Assembly (NCBI RefSeq): GCF_004339665.1
Contig: NZ_SMMU01000001.1
Location: 124,001-188,000, forward strand
Direction: 5' to 3'
DNA from: Azotobacter chroococcum
GTDB lineage: Bacteria; Pseudomonadota; Gammaproteobacteria; Pseudomonadales; Pseudomonadaceae
DNA length: 64,000 nt
Below, piece after piece: positions 25,126-33,822 of the stretch. The translations under genes and the position numbers were made by a program. Position 1 is the stretch's first letter; the number at the start of each line of letters is the position of its first letter. Under the pieces are notes generated by a model. The model saw only the letters and a program-made list of their open reading frames with translations. It did no database searches and was not told where the DNA came from.

Positions 25126-25851
25126 ATGATCGATCTGCACAATCACCTGCTGCCCGGCCTCGACGACGGCGCAACGGACCTGGAAAGCGCCCTGCAACTG
25201 GCTCGCCTCGCCGTGCAGGACGGCATCAGCCACGTCGTCTGCACCCCGCACATCCATCCCGGCCGCCACGACAACAGCCCGGCCGGCATCGAAACCGCGC
25301 GGGCCGGACTGGCTGCGGCCCTGGAACGGGCCGGCATCCCCCTGCGCCTGGGCGCGGCCGCCGAAGTCCGTTTCGGCCTGGAAGTGATGGACAGCTTCAG
25401 CCGCGGCACCCTGCCTTTCCTCGGCGAATGGCAGGGCAACCGGGTCCTGCTCCTCGAGTTTCCCCCCGGCGAATTTCCCTTCGCCGCCGAACGCCTCACC
25501 CAGTGGCTGCTGGAGCGCAAGGTCGTGCCCATGATCGCCCACCCCGAACGCAACAAGGCCCTGATGCGCAGCCCGGCCAAGCTCAAGCCCCTGCTGCTGC
25601 AGGGCTGCCTGTTGCAGGTCACGGCGGACTCCGTTGCCGGACGCTTCGGTCCTGCCGTCCAGGCGTTTTCCCATGCCCTGCTGGAGCAGGATCTGGTCAG
25701 CGTCCTGGCCAGCGACGCCCACGACCCGCGGCACCGCCCGCCGCGGCTGGGCGAAGGCCTGGAGCACGCCGCCCGCCTCGTCGGCGAGGCCCGGGCCGAA
25801 CGCCTGGTGAGGCATATCCCCTGGCAGATCGCCCAGAGCCACTTCGCATGA
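25126..25851 (+). CDS. CpsB/YwqE-type PHP-family tyrosine-protein phosphatase
   Basis: A 241-residue metal-dependent phosphatase of the PHP fold. The metal ligands are visible in order: IDLHNHLLPGLDDG (His5, His7), CTPHIHPGRH, a Glu in AAAEVRFG, MIAHPERN and LASDAHD. Members such as CpsB and YwqE remove phosphate from the C-terminal tyrosines of BY-kinases. Its place just after wzc makes Wzc the evident substrate. Many Gram-negative capsule loci use a low-molecular-weight phosphatase (Wzb) instead, and none is seen here. Confidence 0.88.
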   Translation: MIDLHNHLLPGLDDGATDLESALQLARLAVQDGISHVVCTPHIHPGRHDNSPAGIETARAGLAAALERAGIPLRLGAAAEVRFGLEVMDSFSRGTLPFLGEWQGNRVLLLEFPPGEFPFAAERLTQWLLERKVVPMIAHPERNKALMRSPAKLKPLLLQGCLLQVTADSVAGRFGPAVQAFSHALLEQDLVSVLASDAHDPRHRPPRLGEGLEHAARLVGEARAERLVRHIPWQIAQSHFA

Positions 25852-25968
25852 GCGGCGGCCTCGCCAGCCAGCCGACCCGGGCCGCGTAGCAGAGCCCCCA
25901 CAGATTCGCAGACCGGCAGTACTCCGTCGCAGACGGAACGCCCCTACCCAGAAAAGGCAGGTTTCAGG

Positions 25969-27516
25969 ATGACAGCCGACAACTTCACCGCAGCCCCCGC
26001 AACCGGCAAGGCATACCCCCACAGGACCGCCTCCGGCGAACCCCATGCGCGCACCACGGCCAGCGTCTCGCTCCGGCGCGCCCAGGGAAGCACCGGCGCG
26101 GGCGGCCGCCCGCTCGGTGCCCGCCACATCGCCAGCCAACCCGACCTCGCCCTGCCCGGCGGCCGCGGCCTGACCTTCTGGGGACAATGGCTGGTGGCCA
26201 CCAGCCTCGCCACCCTGCTGCTGTGCAGCCTCGCCCAGCTCAAGAACGGCGAACTCGACACCCCGTACCGGATCCTCGCGGTCATTGCGGTGCTGGCCTC
26301 GGTGCCGATCTATTCGCTGCTCGGCGTCTACCACAAGCGGCACGGCTACCTGAGCGGCCTCGCCCGCCTGTGCGCCGGCTGGCTGCTGCTGCTCGCCGCC
26401 CTCACGCTGCTCGCCTTCGTCACCAAGACCAGCGAACTCTTCTCCCGCGAGGTCATCCTGAGCTGGGCCCTGGCGGGCCTCGCCCTGCAGGCCGGCACCT
26501 TCCTGCCGCTGCATCGCCTTTCCCGCCGCTACCACCGCAGGCTGCAGGGTGAACGCACCTCGCTGATCGTCGGCACCGGCGAACTGGCCCTCGACCTGGC
26601 CGAGCGGCTGAGAATCAACAACGAGCCGCTGCTCGGCCTGGTCGCCCCGATCGGCGGCGCGCGGCCGGGCCACAGCCTCCATCCGATCATCGGCGACACC
26701 ACCCAGCTGCGCGAGCTGATCGCCGAGCACGACATCCGCCGTCTCTATATAGCCCTGCCGCTGGCCGAGGCCGAGCAGATCAAGGGCCTGTACATCGACC
26801 TGCTCGACGCCAGCGTCGACGTGGTGTGGATACCCGACCTGGCCAGCCTGATGCTGCTCAACCACTCGGTCGGCGAGATCGACGGCCTGCCGGCCCTTCA
26901 CCTCAACGAAAGCCCGCTGACCGCCTACCCGACCGCCGCCTTCAGCAAGGCGGTGATGGACCGCACCCTGGCCCTGCTGGCGATCCTCGCCTTCAGTCCG
27001 CTGATGCTGGTCATCGCCGTCCTGGTCAAGCGCTCCTCGCCGGGGCCGATCCTCTTCAAGCAGCAGCGCCACGGCTGGAACGGCCAGGTCATCAAGGTCT
27101 ACAAGTTCCGCTCGATGCGCCTGCACGCCGATGAGCAGGTCAAACAGGCGACCCGCGAGGACCCGCGCATCACCCCGATCGGCCGCTTCATCCGCCGCAC
27201 CTCGATCGACGAGCTGCCGCAGTTCTTCAACGTGCTGCAGGGGCGCATGTCGCTGGTCGGCCCACGCCCCCACGCCGTGGCGCACAACGACTATTACACC
27301 GGCAAGATCGACGCCTACATGGCCCGCCACCGCATCAAGCCCGGCATCACCGGACTGGCGCAGATCAGCGGCTGCCGGGGCGAGACCGAAACCCTGGACA
27401 AGATGCAGCAGCGGGTCGAGCTGGACCTCGCCTACATCAACAACTGGTCGCTGTGGCTGGACATCAGGATCCTGATCAAGACGCCCCTAAGCCTGCTCTC
27501 CAAGGACATCTACTGA
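25969..27516 (+). CDS. WcaJ-type undecaprenyl-phosphate glucose phosphotransferase
   Basis: A 515-residue initiating transferase. After a Pro/Ala/Arg-rich cytoplasmic start (about 65 residues) come about four membrane helices, a CoA-binding-like Rossmann domain (SLIVGTGELALDLAERL) and the catalytic C-terminal domain. The latter has PGPILFKQQRHGWNG, YKFRSMR, TSIDELPQFFNVL, SLVGPRPH and KPGITGLAQISG. The enzyme transfers a hexose-1-phosphate, usually glucose, to undecaprenyl phosphate at the inner membrane and so starts the EPS repeat unit. GalU at 43405 would make the UDP-glucose. A later start is possible, since the first 65 residues are not conserved-looking. Confidence 0.9.
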   Translation: MTADNFTAAPATGKAYPHRTASGEPHARTTASVSLRRAQGSTGAGGRPLGARHIASQPDLALPGGRGLTFWGQWLVATSLATLLLCSLAQLKNGELDTPYRILAVIAVLASVPIYSLLGVYHKRHGYLSGLARLCAGWLLLLAALTLLAFVTKTSELFSREVILSWALAGLALQAGTFLPLHRLSRRYHRRLQGERTSLIVGTGELALDLAERLRINNEPLLGLVAPIGGARPGHSLHPIIGDTTQLRELIAEHDIRRLYIALPLAEAEQIKGLYIDLLDASVDVVWIPDLASLMLLNHSVGEIDGLPALHLNESPLTAYPTAAFSKAVMDRTLALLAILAFSPLMLVIAVLVKRSSPGPILFKQQRHGWNGQVIKVYKFRSMRLHADEQVKQATREDPRITPIGRFIRRTSIDELPQFFNVLQGRMSLVGPRPHAVAHNDYYTGKIDAYMARHRIKPGITGLAQISGCRGETETLDKMQQRVELDLAYINNWSLWLDIRILIKTPLSLLSKDIY

Positions 27517-27606
27517 GCACGCCGCAAGGCGCTGGCGAGCCAACGGCCAGCCAGCAACCAAAAAGCGCCAAAGCATTCGCACCCCACGGTAAAGATCCTC
27601 GAAATC

Positions 27607-29085
27607 ATGGAAGCCATCCCTATCGCGCTGTTCTGGGGACTTGCCCTCCTGGGCCTGTCCGGCAAGAGTCATGTGCTGCTGTATCTGTTCTTCGGCACCA
27701 TGCCATTCGGCGCCTTTGCGGTAATACCGCCGGCGCTGACCGGCGGCCTGACCCTGACGCCGACCCCCATGCTGGCGCTGCTCATCATCATCCGCAGCCT
27801 GTGCAGCTGGGGCGGCCTGAAGTTCTTCGCTGCGGCGGCATATTCACGAAAACGCCTGTTGCTGCTGTTTCTCTTCTGGCTGGTGGCGATAGTGACCACG
27901 ATCTTCATGCCGCGCTTTTTCGCAGGCGAGGTCTCGATCATCCCGGTGCGCCTGGAGCAATTGGTGGTCGCCACCACCGGCGAGCCGCTCAAGCCGACCA
28001 CCCAGAATTTCTCGCAGCTCGCCTACCTGACGATCTCGATTTTTGCGGTGTTCGCCTTCGCCCGCATGCTGCGTGACCCCGTCCAGCGCCAGCACGCCCT
28101 GTCCGCCATGTATCTGGGCGCGGCGCTGACGGTGTTTACCGGCCTTCTGGATTTTCTGTCCCAATATGTCGCGCTCGATGGCCTGCTGAGCCCCTTCCGT
28201 ACCGCGACCTACGCGCTGATGACGGAGGCGCAAACGCTCGGCGGCAAGCGGGTCGTCGGACTCATGCCGGAGGCTTCCGCCTATGGCGGACTGTGCATTT
28301 CCTTCCTGTGCCTCATCTATTTCCTCCGCCATGCCATGACGGACCGCTGGCTGCGCGAGCGCGCCTCTCCGGCACTCGCTGCGCTTCTGGTGCTGTTCAT
28401 CTGGCTGTCGACCTCCTCCGGCGCCTATGTGGGGCTGGCCGTGTTCGGACTGATTGCGGCGATGGAGTGGGCGTGGCGGAAAAATTCGAAGTCTGCGGAT
28501 ACCTTCGCGCGCAGGAGGCTCGGTTTCGAATTCTGGACGGCCTTTTCGGCGCTACTGGGTTTGAGCCTCGTACTCCTGGTCAATCCATCCCTGCTCGACC
28601 CCATCGTCGAGAAGATCGATGAGATGGTGCTCAGCAAAAGCCAGACCCGCTCCTATGAAGAGCGCAGCATGTGGACCGCCGTAGGCTGGCAGGCGCTTGC
28701 CGATACCTGGGGCCTGGGCGTGGGCATCGGCAGTACCCGGACCTCGAACTTCGCCGCCGCGGTGTTCAGCAATACCGGCGTGATCGGCGGCCTGCTGTAT
28801 TTCGCCTTCGTATTGCAGACGCTGCTGAGCAGGCTGCCTTCAAGCGCCGACGGGGTCAGCCGGGCGATGCTCAGGGGCGTCCATCTCGCCTATATCCCGG
28901 CGTTCATCATAGGGCTTCTGGCCGGCACCACCGCGGACTTCGGCAGCTACAACGCCTTTCTCTACGGCGTGTCCCTGGCACTCACGATAAGCGCCGCCAA
29001 ACAAGGCCATCGCCCTGTCGAGAACCCAGGCAGCGCCACAGCCATCGCCCCGCCCTTCAACCTGCGCTACAGACTACAAAAATGA
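27607..29085 (+). CDS. Wzy-like polysaccharide polymerase
   Basis: A 492-residue integral membrane protein with about ten to twelve hydrophobic segments, beginning MEAIPIALFWGLALLGLSG. A large central loop precedes GLMPEASAYGGLC, and a periplasmic segment near residue 340 contains RSYEERSMWTA, reminiscent of O-antigen ligase/polymerase proteins. Wzy proteins share little sequence, so the call rests on topology and on its position between the initiating transferase and the flippase. It overlaps the flippase gene by 4 bases. It would join repeat units at the periplasmic face under Wzc control. Confidence 0.75.
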   Translation: MEAIPIALFWGLALLGLSGKSHVLLYLFFGTMPFGAFAVIPPALTGGLTLTPTPMLALLIIIRSLCSWGGLKFFAAAAYSRKRLLLLFLFWLVAIVTTIFMPRFFAGEVSIIPVRLEQLVVATTGEPLKPTTQNFSQLAYLTISIFAVFAFARMLRDPVQRQHALSAMYLGAALTVFTGLLDFLSQYVALDGLLSPFRTATYALMTEAQTLGGKRVVGLMPEASAYGGLCISFLCLIYFLRHAMTDRWLRERASPALAALLVLFIWLSTSSGAYVGLAVFGLIAAMEWAWRKNSKSADTFARRRLGFEFWTAFSALLGLSLVLLVNPSLLDPIVEKIDEMVLSKSQTRSYEERSMWTAVGWQALADTWGLGVGIGSTRTSNFAAAVFSNTGVIGGLLYFAFVLQTLLSRLPSSADGVSRAMLRGVHLAYIPAFIIGLLAGTTADFGSYNAFLYGVSLALTISAAKQGHRPVENPGSATAIAPPFNLRYRLQK

Positions 29086-30344
29086 GCAGCCTGGAACTCA
29101 CCGACAGCCGGCAGTCGCGCGCCGACTTTGTTTTCGTCTATATCGCCTACGCGCTCCGCTACCTCTATCTCCTGCTGCTGATCCCGTTTTACGGGCGAGT
29201 GCTGGGTGTCGAAGGCTACGGACTGGTGCTCGCCGCCATGTCGCTGATGAACATGGTCTGGCTCTTCGTCAACTGGGGTTTCTCGACGACGGGTACACGC
29301 GCCATTGCCACCGCGGCTCCTGCACGCTATGCGGAACTGTTCGCCGAGCATTTCATGGCGCGCGCGATCCTTGGCGTCATTGCCGTGCTCGGCGCGGCCA
29401 TCGCCATCGTCTTGTCCCCCGTCCTGTCGGCGGACCCGCTGACCGCGGTTCTGGCCCTGGCGCTGGGAATAGTGTCGGCCTTCAACCTGGGATGGTATTT
29501 CACCGGCAGCGGCCGCCCGCGCAGCTCGGTGAAACTGGAGGTCCTGGGCTTCGCCATCAGTCTTCTGCTGATATTGACACTGGTGCGAAACCAGGACGAT
29601 GCCGATCTGGTCCTCGCCTCGCTGCTGTGCTCGGGGCTCACGGCGCTTGCCGTTGCGCACTGGTGGATAAGGGACGAAATCGCACGGCCGCCGCTCGACC
29701 TGAAAGCCGGCTTTGCCCTGATTCGCTCCTCCAGCACGATCTTTCTCTACAGCGGCAGCTCCGTGCTGCTGATCGCCTCTTCGACCTATCTGCTCAGCAT
29801 CCTCTCCACCCAGGCGGAGGTCGGGGCCTTCGGTGCGGCAGAACGCCTGGTCGCGGTCGGCCTGAGCGTGATGGGCCCCGCGGGTCAGATCTTCGTCCCG
29901 CGCATCACGGCCATGTTCCTCCAGGATGCGAATGCCGCCTATGGCCTGGTCAGAAAGGCCATGTTCCTTCTGGTCGGCATAGGGCTTTGTGGTCTGGCCT
30001 GCAGCCTTCTGCTCGGCCACTGGATCGTGCCGCTGATCTTCGGGGCAGGCTTCGAGAGGAGCGTGCCGATACTTCAATACCTGGCCTTCGTATTCCCGCT
30101 GAGCGCCATCAGCCTGGTATTGAGCAGCTATGTACTGATTCCGCTTCACAAGGAAAACACGCTGGCCAGAGTTGCTCTTTTTGGCGCAGCCGTGAACTTG
30201 CTATGTGCGATCCCGCTGGGCATTGCCCATGGCGCCCAGGGCATGGCCATCGCCCGGATAGCCGGCGAACTGGTCGTCCTGGTCGGCCTGATTCGTTCAT
30301 GCCGGGAAATGGGCATCCTCGCCCGCCTCTTCGACTTCAGATAA
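29082..30344 (+). CDS. Wzx-like polysaccharide repeat-unit flippase
   Basis: A 420-residue polytopic protein with about twelve hydrophobic helices. It opens with YIAYALRYLYLLLLIPFYGRVLGVEGYGL, the start typical of the MOP-superfamily oligosaccharide flippases. Its ATG overlaps the Wzy-like stop (ATGA). It would move undecaprenyl-diphosphate-linked repeat units across the inner membrane. The C-terminus ends in a short basic tail (SCREMGILARLFDFR). The family call is secure from the N-terminal pattern and context; repeat-unit specificity cannot be read. Confidence 0.85.
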   Translation: MSSLELTDSRQSRADFVFVYIAYALRYLYLLLLIPFYGRVLGVEGYGLVLAAMSLMNMVWLFVNWGFSTTGTRAIATAAPARYAELFAEHFMARAILGVIAVLGAAIAIVLSPVLSADPLTAVLALALGIVSAFNLGWYFTGSGRPRSSVKLEVLGFAISLLLILTLVRNQDDADLVLASLLCSGLTALAVAHWWIRDEIARPPLDLKAGFALIRSSSTIFLYSGSSVLLIASSTYLLSILSTQAEVGAFGAAERLVAVGLSVMGPAGQIFVPRITAMFLQDANAAYGLVRKAMFLLVGIGLCGLACSLLLGHWIVPLIFGAGFERSVPILQYLAFVFPLSAISLVLSSYVLIPLHKENTLARVALFGAAVNLLCAIPLGIAHGAQGMAIARIAGELVVLVGLIRSCREMGILARLFDFR

Positions 30345-30358
30345 ATGGACGTTCTCCA

Positions 30359-31276
30359 ATGAAAGCATTCGTCATCGTCGCCACCAAAGGGCGCGCCAGG
30401 GAAACCTATGTCCTGCTCGACTATCTGGCCCGCCAGACGCTCATGCCCTCGCATATCATCGTGGTCGGCAGCGAACCCAGCGACATTCAAGGCCTGGATA
30501 ACCATCCGCTGACCGCCGATGGGCAAGTGAGCCTGCTGCTGGCGCGCGCCAGTGCGACCACCCAGCGCAATGCCGGACTGGATGCCCTGCTGCCCCATGT
30601 GGATGCCCTGGCGCCGAACGACTGGCTCGTGGCGTTCTTCGACGACGATTTCCGGCCCGCGCCGAACTGGCTGGAAACTGCCGCGACGGCGATGCAGGAC
30701 TGGAAGGAACTGGCCGGCCTCACCGGCCATGTGCTGGCCGACGGCATCAAGACCGAGCGCGGGATTCCGGAACAGGACGTGCCGCACTATCTCGGCGGAA
30801 TCAGACAACCGGAGCCGCACTGGTCCAACTCGACCGAAACCCGGGTTCTCGAGGGGCTCTATGGCTGCAACATGGCCTTTCGCGGCATCGTGGCCCGCAA
30901 CACGCGATTCGACGAAAACCTTCCGCTTTATGGCTGGCAGGAGGACTACGACTTCGCCAATCGGGCACGGCGCCATGGCGTAGTGGCGCTGGTACCTGCC
31001 TGCAAGGGGGTTCACATGGGCGCCAGCTCCGGCCGCACGAGCGGAGTGCGCTTCGGATACTCGCAGATCTCCAATCCGATCTATCTCGCCAGGAAGGGCA
31101 CGATGTCCTGGCGCACGGCGGTCACGCTCATGGCGAAGAACATGCTCTCCAATCTGCTGAAAACCCTGACGGGGGTGCGCATCAAGGACTTCCCCGGACG
31201 CCTGCGGGGCAACCTGCGTGCCTGCCTCCATCTCCTCTCGGGAAAACTCGATCCGCTGCGCGTGCTGGAGATATGA
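30359..31276 (+). CDS. Family 2 glycosyltransferase
   Basis: A 305-residue GT-A enzyme. FVIVATKGRARETYVLLDYL starts the fold, TQRNAGLDALLP lies in the nucleotide-binding region, and FFDDDFRPAPNWLE carries the DDD metal site near residue 100. WQEDYDFANRARRHG near residue 200 supplies the ED motif proposed as catalytic base. Such enzymes often use dTDP-rhamnose or GDP-mannose; the ManC gene in the same cluster makes GDP-mannose a candidate donor. ATG 30359 was chosen because the longer upstream frame runs through the flippase gene. Confidence 0.85.
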   Translation: MKAFVIVATKGRARETYVLLDYLARQTLMPSHIIVVGSEPSDIQGLDNHPLTADGQVSLLLARASATTQRNAGLDALLPHVDALAPNDWLVAFFDDDFRPAPNWLETAATAMQDWKELAGLTGHVLADGIKTERGIPEQDVPHYLGGIRQPEPHWSNSTETRVLEGLYGCNMAFRGIVARNTRFDENLPLYGWQEDYDFANRARRHGVVALVPACKGVHMGASSGRTSGVRFGYSQISNPIYLARKGTMSWRTAVTLMAKNMLSNLLKTLTGVRIKDFPGRLRGNLRACLHLLSGKLDPLRVLEI

Positions 31277-31400
31277 AAACCGCAGGCCCGTCTCGCTCCC
31301 CGGATATTCGCAGCGCCGCCATGAAGCGCCAATTCCGGGTTTCGCCCACAACAGAGGAAGGACAAGCAAATTGCATCAGCGTCTGACCGCTGGCGGAAAC

Positions 31401-32537
31401 ATGTCCGCCGCCACAGCATCGCGTCGATCGCTGCCCCTGAGCAGAGTGGGGATCGATGGCGATGCCCTGCGCACGCCGCTCTCCGGGGTTGGCCAGTACG
31501 TGTTCAACCTGTGTCGTGAACTGGATCGCCTGTTGCCGGACGTACAGTTCTTCGTCTACACGCGCCTTGCCCCCGAACAGATCGCCCTGCCCGCCGCGCG
31601 CTGGATAGTGCGCCGCGAGCCTTCGCCGCTCGCCCGCAAGCTGCCCTCATTCCTCTGGCTGAAAACCCGCGGAGCCGAAATGGCGCGCCGGGACCGGCTG
31701 GACGTGTTCTGGGCCGGCCGGACCATTCATCCGGGGCGGCGAGTCGCCCGCCGCGTGGTGGCGACCGTGCACGACCTCAATCACCGCCTCGTGCCGGAAA
31801 CCATGGAATGGGCGACCCGCTTGTCGCACATGGTCTGGTTCGACCGCGACGTGCGCAGCGCCGATGCCATCCTGGCGAACTCCCAGGGCACGTCGAACCG
31901 CCTGCTGCGCTGGGCCGGCAGAGCGGCGGACGGCATCGTACGCCCGGGCGTCCGGGCGGAGTTCCGGCCGCTGGACGCAGCCGAACGCCAGGCGGCGCAG
32001 ATCGCCCTGGCGCCGCTGGGCATCGAGCCGCCCTACGTGCTGGCGGTCTCGACGCTGGAGCCGCGCAAGAATATCGGTGCGCTGGTGGACGCTTTCGTGC
32101 AGCTCAAGCAGCGCGGCGAACTGGCCGGCCACAAGCTGGTACTGGTCGGCGCCCGCGGCTGGCAGAACCGGGAACTGGCGCGCCGGATCGCCGAAAACCC
32201 GGCAAACGACATCGTTCTGCCGGGCTATGTGCCGGACGAACTGATGCCGGGCGTGTTCGCCCTGGCCGACGTGCTGGTCATGCCCTCCCTGTACGAAGGC
32301 TTCGGCATGCCGGTTCTCGAGGCCCGCGCCGTGGGCACGCCGGTGATCGTCTCCAATGTGCCCGAGCTGAAGGAAGCCGCTGCCAGCCAGGGCCGGGTAG
32401 TGGCCCCGAATGCCGAAGAAATCGCCGGGGCGCTGCTGCAGATCCTGGCAGTTTCGCCCGACCAGCGGCCGAACGCTCCGGGCAAGGTCCAGAGCTGGTG
32501 CATGTCGGCCCAGCTCATGGCGAAAGCCCTGAGCTAG
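31401..32537 (+). CDS. Family 4 glycosyltransferase
   Basis: A 378-residue GT-B enzyme of the RfaG/WbaZ class. The N-terminus shows TPLSGVGQYVFNLC, the usual GT4 acceptor-side loop, and TVHDLNHRLVPETM. The C-terminal half has VSTLEPRKNIGALVDAF and PSLYEGFGMPVLEARAVG, with the conserved Glu residues that hold the nucleotide sugar. It is often a mannosyltransferase-like family, in agreement with ManC nearby. The start at 31401 follows TGGCGGAAAC; an earlier start cannot be excluded. No membrane segment, so it acts at the cytoplasmic face. Confidence 0.86.
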   Translation: MSAATASRRSLPLSRVGIDGDALRTPLSGVGQYVFNLCRELDRLLPDVQFFVYTRLAPEQIALPAARWIVRREPSPLARKLPSFLWLKTRGAEMARRDRLDVFWAGRTIHPGRRVARRVVATVHDLNHRLVPETMEWATRLSHMVWFDRDVRSADAILANSQGTSNRLLRWAGRAADGIVRPGVRAEFRPLDAAERQAAQIALAPLGIEPPYVLAVSTLEPRKNIGALVDAFVQLKQRGELAGHKLVLVGARGWQNRELARRIAENPANDIVLPGYVPDELMPGVFALADVLVMPSLYEGFGMPVLEARAVGTPVIVSNVPELKEAAASQGRVVAPNAEEIAGALLQILAVSPDQRPNAPGKVQSWCMSAQLMAKALS

Positions 32538-32648
32538 GCCGCTGCCTTCGGCGCTCCATGGCGGATGTTCGTGAGAGGCTGCCGATCAGCCAATTGCATT
32601 TTCATGGCACCCGCCCAGGCAACGAAAAATACTTCGCAGGAATAAATA

Positions 32649-33704
32649 GTGACTTCCAGTCCCCCCTCGGCACGCATCGAGTGGCTGGATGCTGCCAAAG
32701 GCGCATGCCTGATATTGGTAGTGCTCTACCACACGGTCGTTTATATCTTCCTGAACTCGCCCCTGTCCGACACGCTCAGTTTCAAAGTGTGGCAGATAAT
32801 GGTTGTCGGACTGGGCTGGCTGCGCATGCCGCTGTTCTTTCTTATTTCCGGCTTTCTGGCCCATTCGGCCGTTTTCAATCGCAACTGGCGCGATGTCTTT
32901 CAGCCACGTATCGCCACCTTCCTGTGGATCTATCTGCTGTGGATGTCGATTGAACTGGGCTTTCGTGCCTTTCTGATAGCGAACTTCGATCCGGCCCTGG
33001 TTCCCGGCAATGTTCCCTTTCCACTGGGGCTCGATGACCTCGCCCGGCACGCCCTCGTCGGGGATACTCCCATTTGGTATCTCTATGCCTTGGTCATCTA
33101 CTTCGTGGCCTGCAAGCTCGGCAGTCGCCATATCGGGCTGACATTCGCGCTCATCGCCCTGCTGGCCGTCTTCTATAAGCAAGTCATTCCGACGCAACAC
33201 TGGAACCTGCTGAGCCTTGCCGGCAACGCCATATTCTTCACCGCCGGATGCTATGGCAAAGCCTATGTCGAACGGCTTGCCAGCCAGTTCAACGGGATGC
33301 GTTTCTCGCTGGCCTGCGTGAGCGCCATAGGGCTATTGGCACTTGGCCGTCACTACGATGCGATGGGCCTGCCCGGCGCCAATCTTGTGGTCGCCACCTG
33401 TCTGGTAATCGCCGCCATCGACTTCTTCACGCTGCTGGCGCGGCGTTACCCGCTGAGGCTGTTGTGCACGCTGGGTCGCCATACGCTGTCCATTTACCTG
33501 CTCAGCTTTTTCATCATCAATATTGCTGCCCAGCTTATTTCACCCCTGCAACTTCCTGCTCTTTTCGCGGAAGCCTTTGTGCTCTTTGCGCCACCGGTGC
33601 TTGTCGCGCTGAATGCCGTATTGTGCATCCAGATTTACTCCCTGCTGAACTGTCATCTTGGACGCATCCTGTTCAGCCTGCCGTCGCGCGCCCTGACAAA
33701 ATAA
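32649..33704 (+). CDS. Acyltransferase family 3 membrane protein (first of three)
   Basis: A 351-residue integral membrane acyltransferase with about ten helices. The N-terminal motif RIEWLDAAKGACLILVVLYH holds the conserved Asp-x-x-[KR]-Gly and His of the AT3 family, and FLISGFLAHS follows at residue 75. It starts with GTG at 32649, with AGGAA well placed upstream. Such proteins transfer acetyl or other acyl groups from cytoplasmic acyl-CoA to periplasmic sugars of the EPS repeat unit. The acyl group and sugar are unknown. Confidence 0.87.
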   Translation: MTSSPPSARIEWLDAAKGACLILVVLYHTVVYIFLNSPLSDTLSFKVWQIMVVGLGWLRMPLFFLISGFLAHSAVFNRNWRDVFQPRIATFLWIYLLWMSIELGFRAFLIANFDPALVPGNVPFPLGLDDLARHALVGDTPIWYLYALVIYFVACKLGSRHIGLTFALIALLAVFYKQVIPTQHWNLLSLAGNAIFFTAGCYGKAYVERLASQFNGMRFSLACVSAIGLLALGRHYDAMGLPGANLVVATCLVIAAIDFFTLLARRYPLRLLCTLGRHTLSIYLLSFFIINIAAQLISPLQLPALFAEAFVLFAPPVLVALNAVLCIQIYSLLNCHLGRILFSLPSRALTK

Positions 33705-33822
33705 AAACAGTCCCGCTCGTTCCCGAGCGTCTCCAAACACTTGAAGAAAAGCACTGCACACACATCGAATTCCACAACCGTTGGATATTTACCTCCCCTG
33801 TTTATTCAATAAGGAAGTTCCC

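Noticed and set aside
22808-25174. Long minus-strand frame opposite wzc
   Set aside because: Complement of the Wzc coding sequence; repetitive Gly/Asp/Val translation and no start signals.
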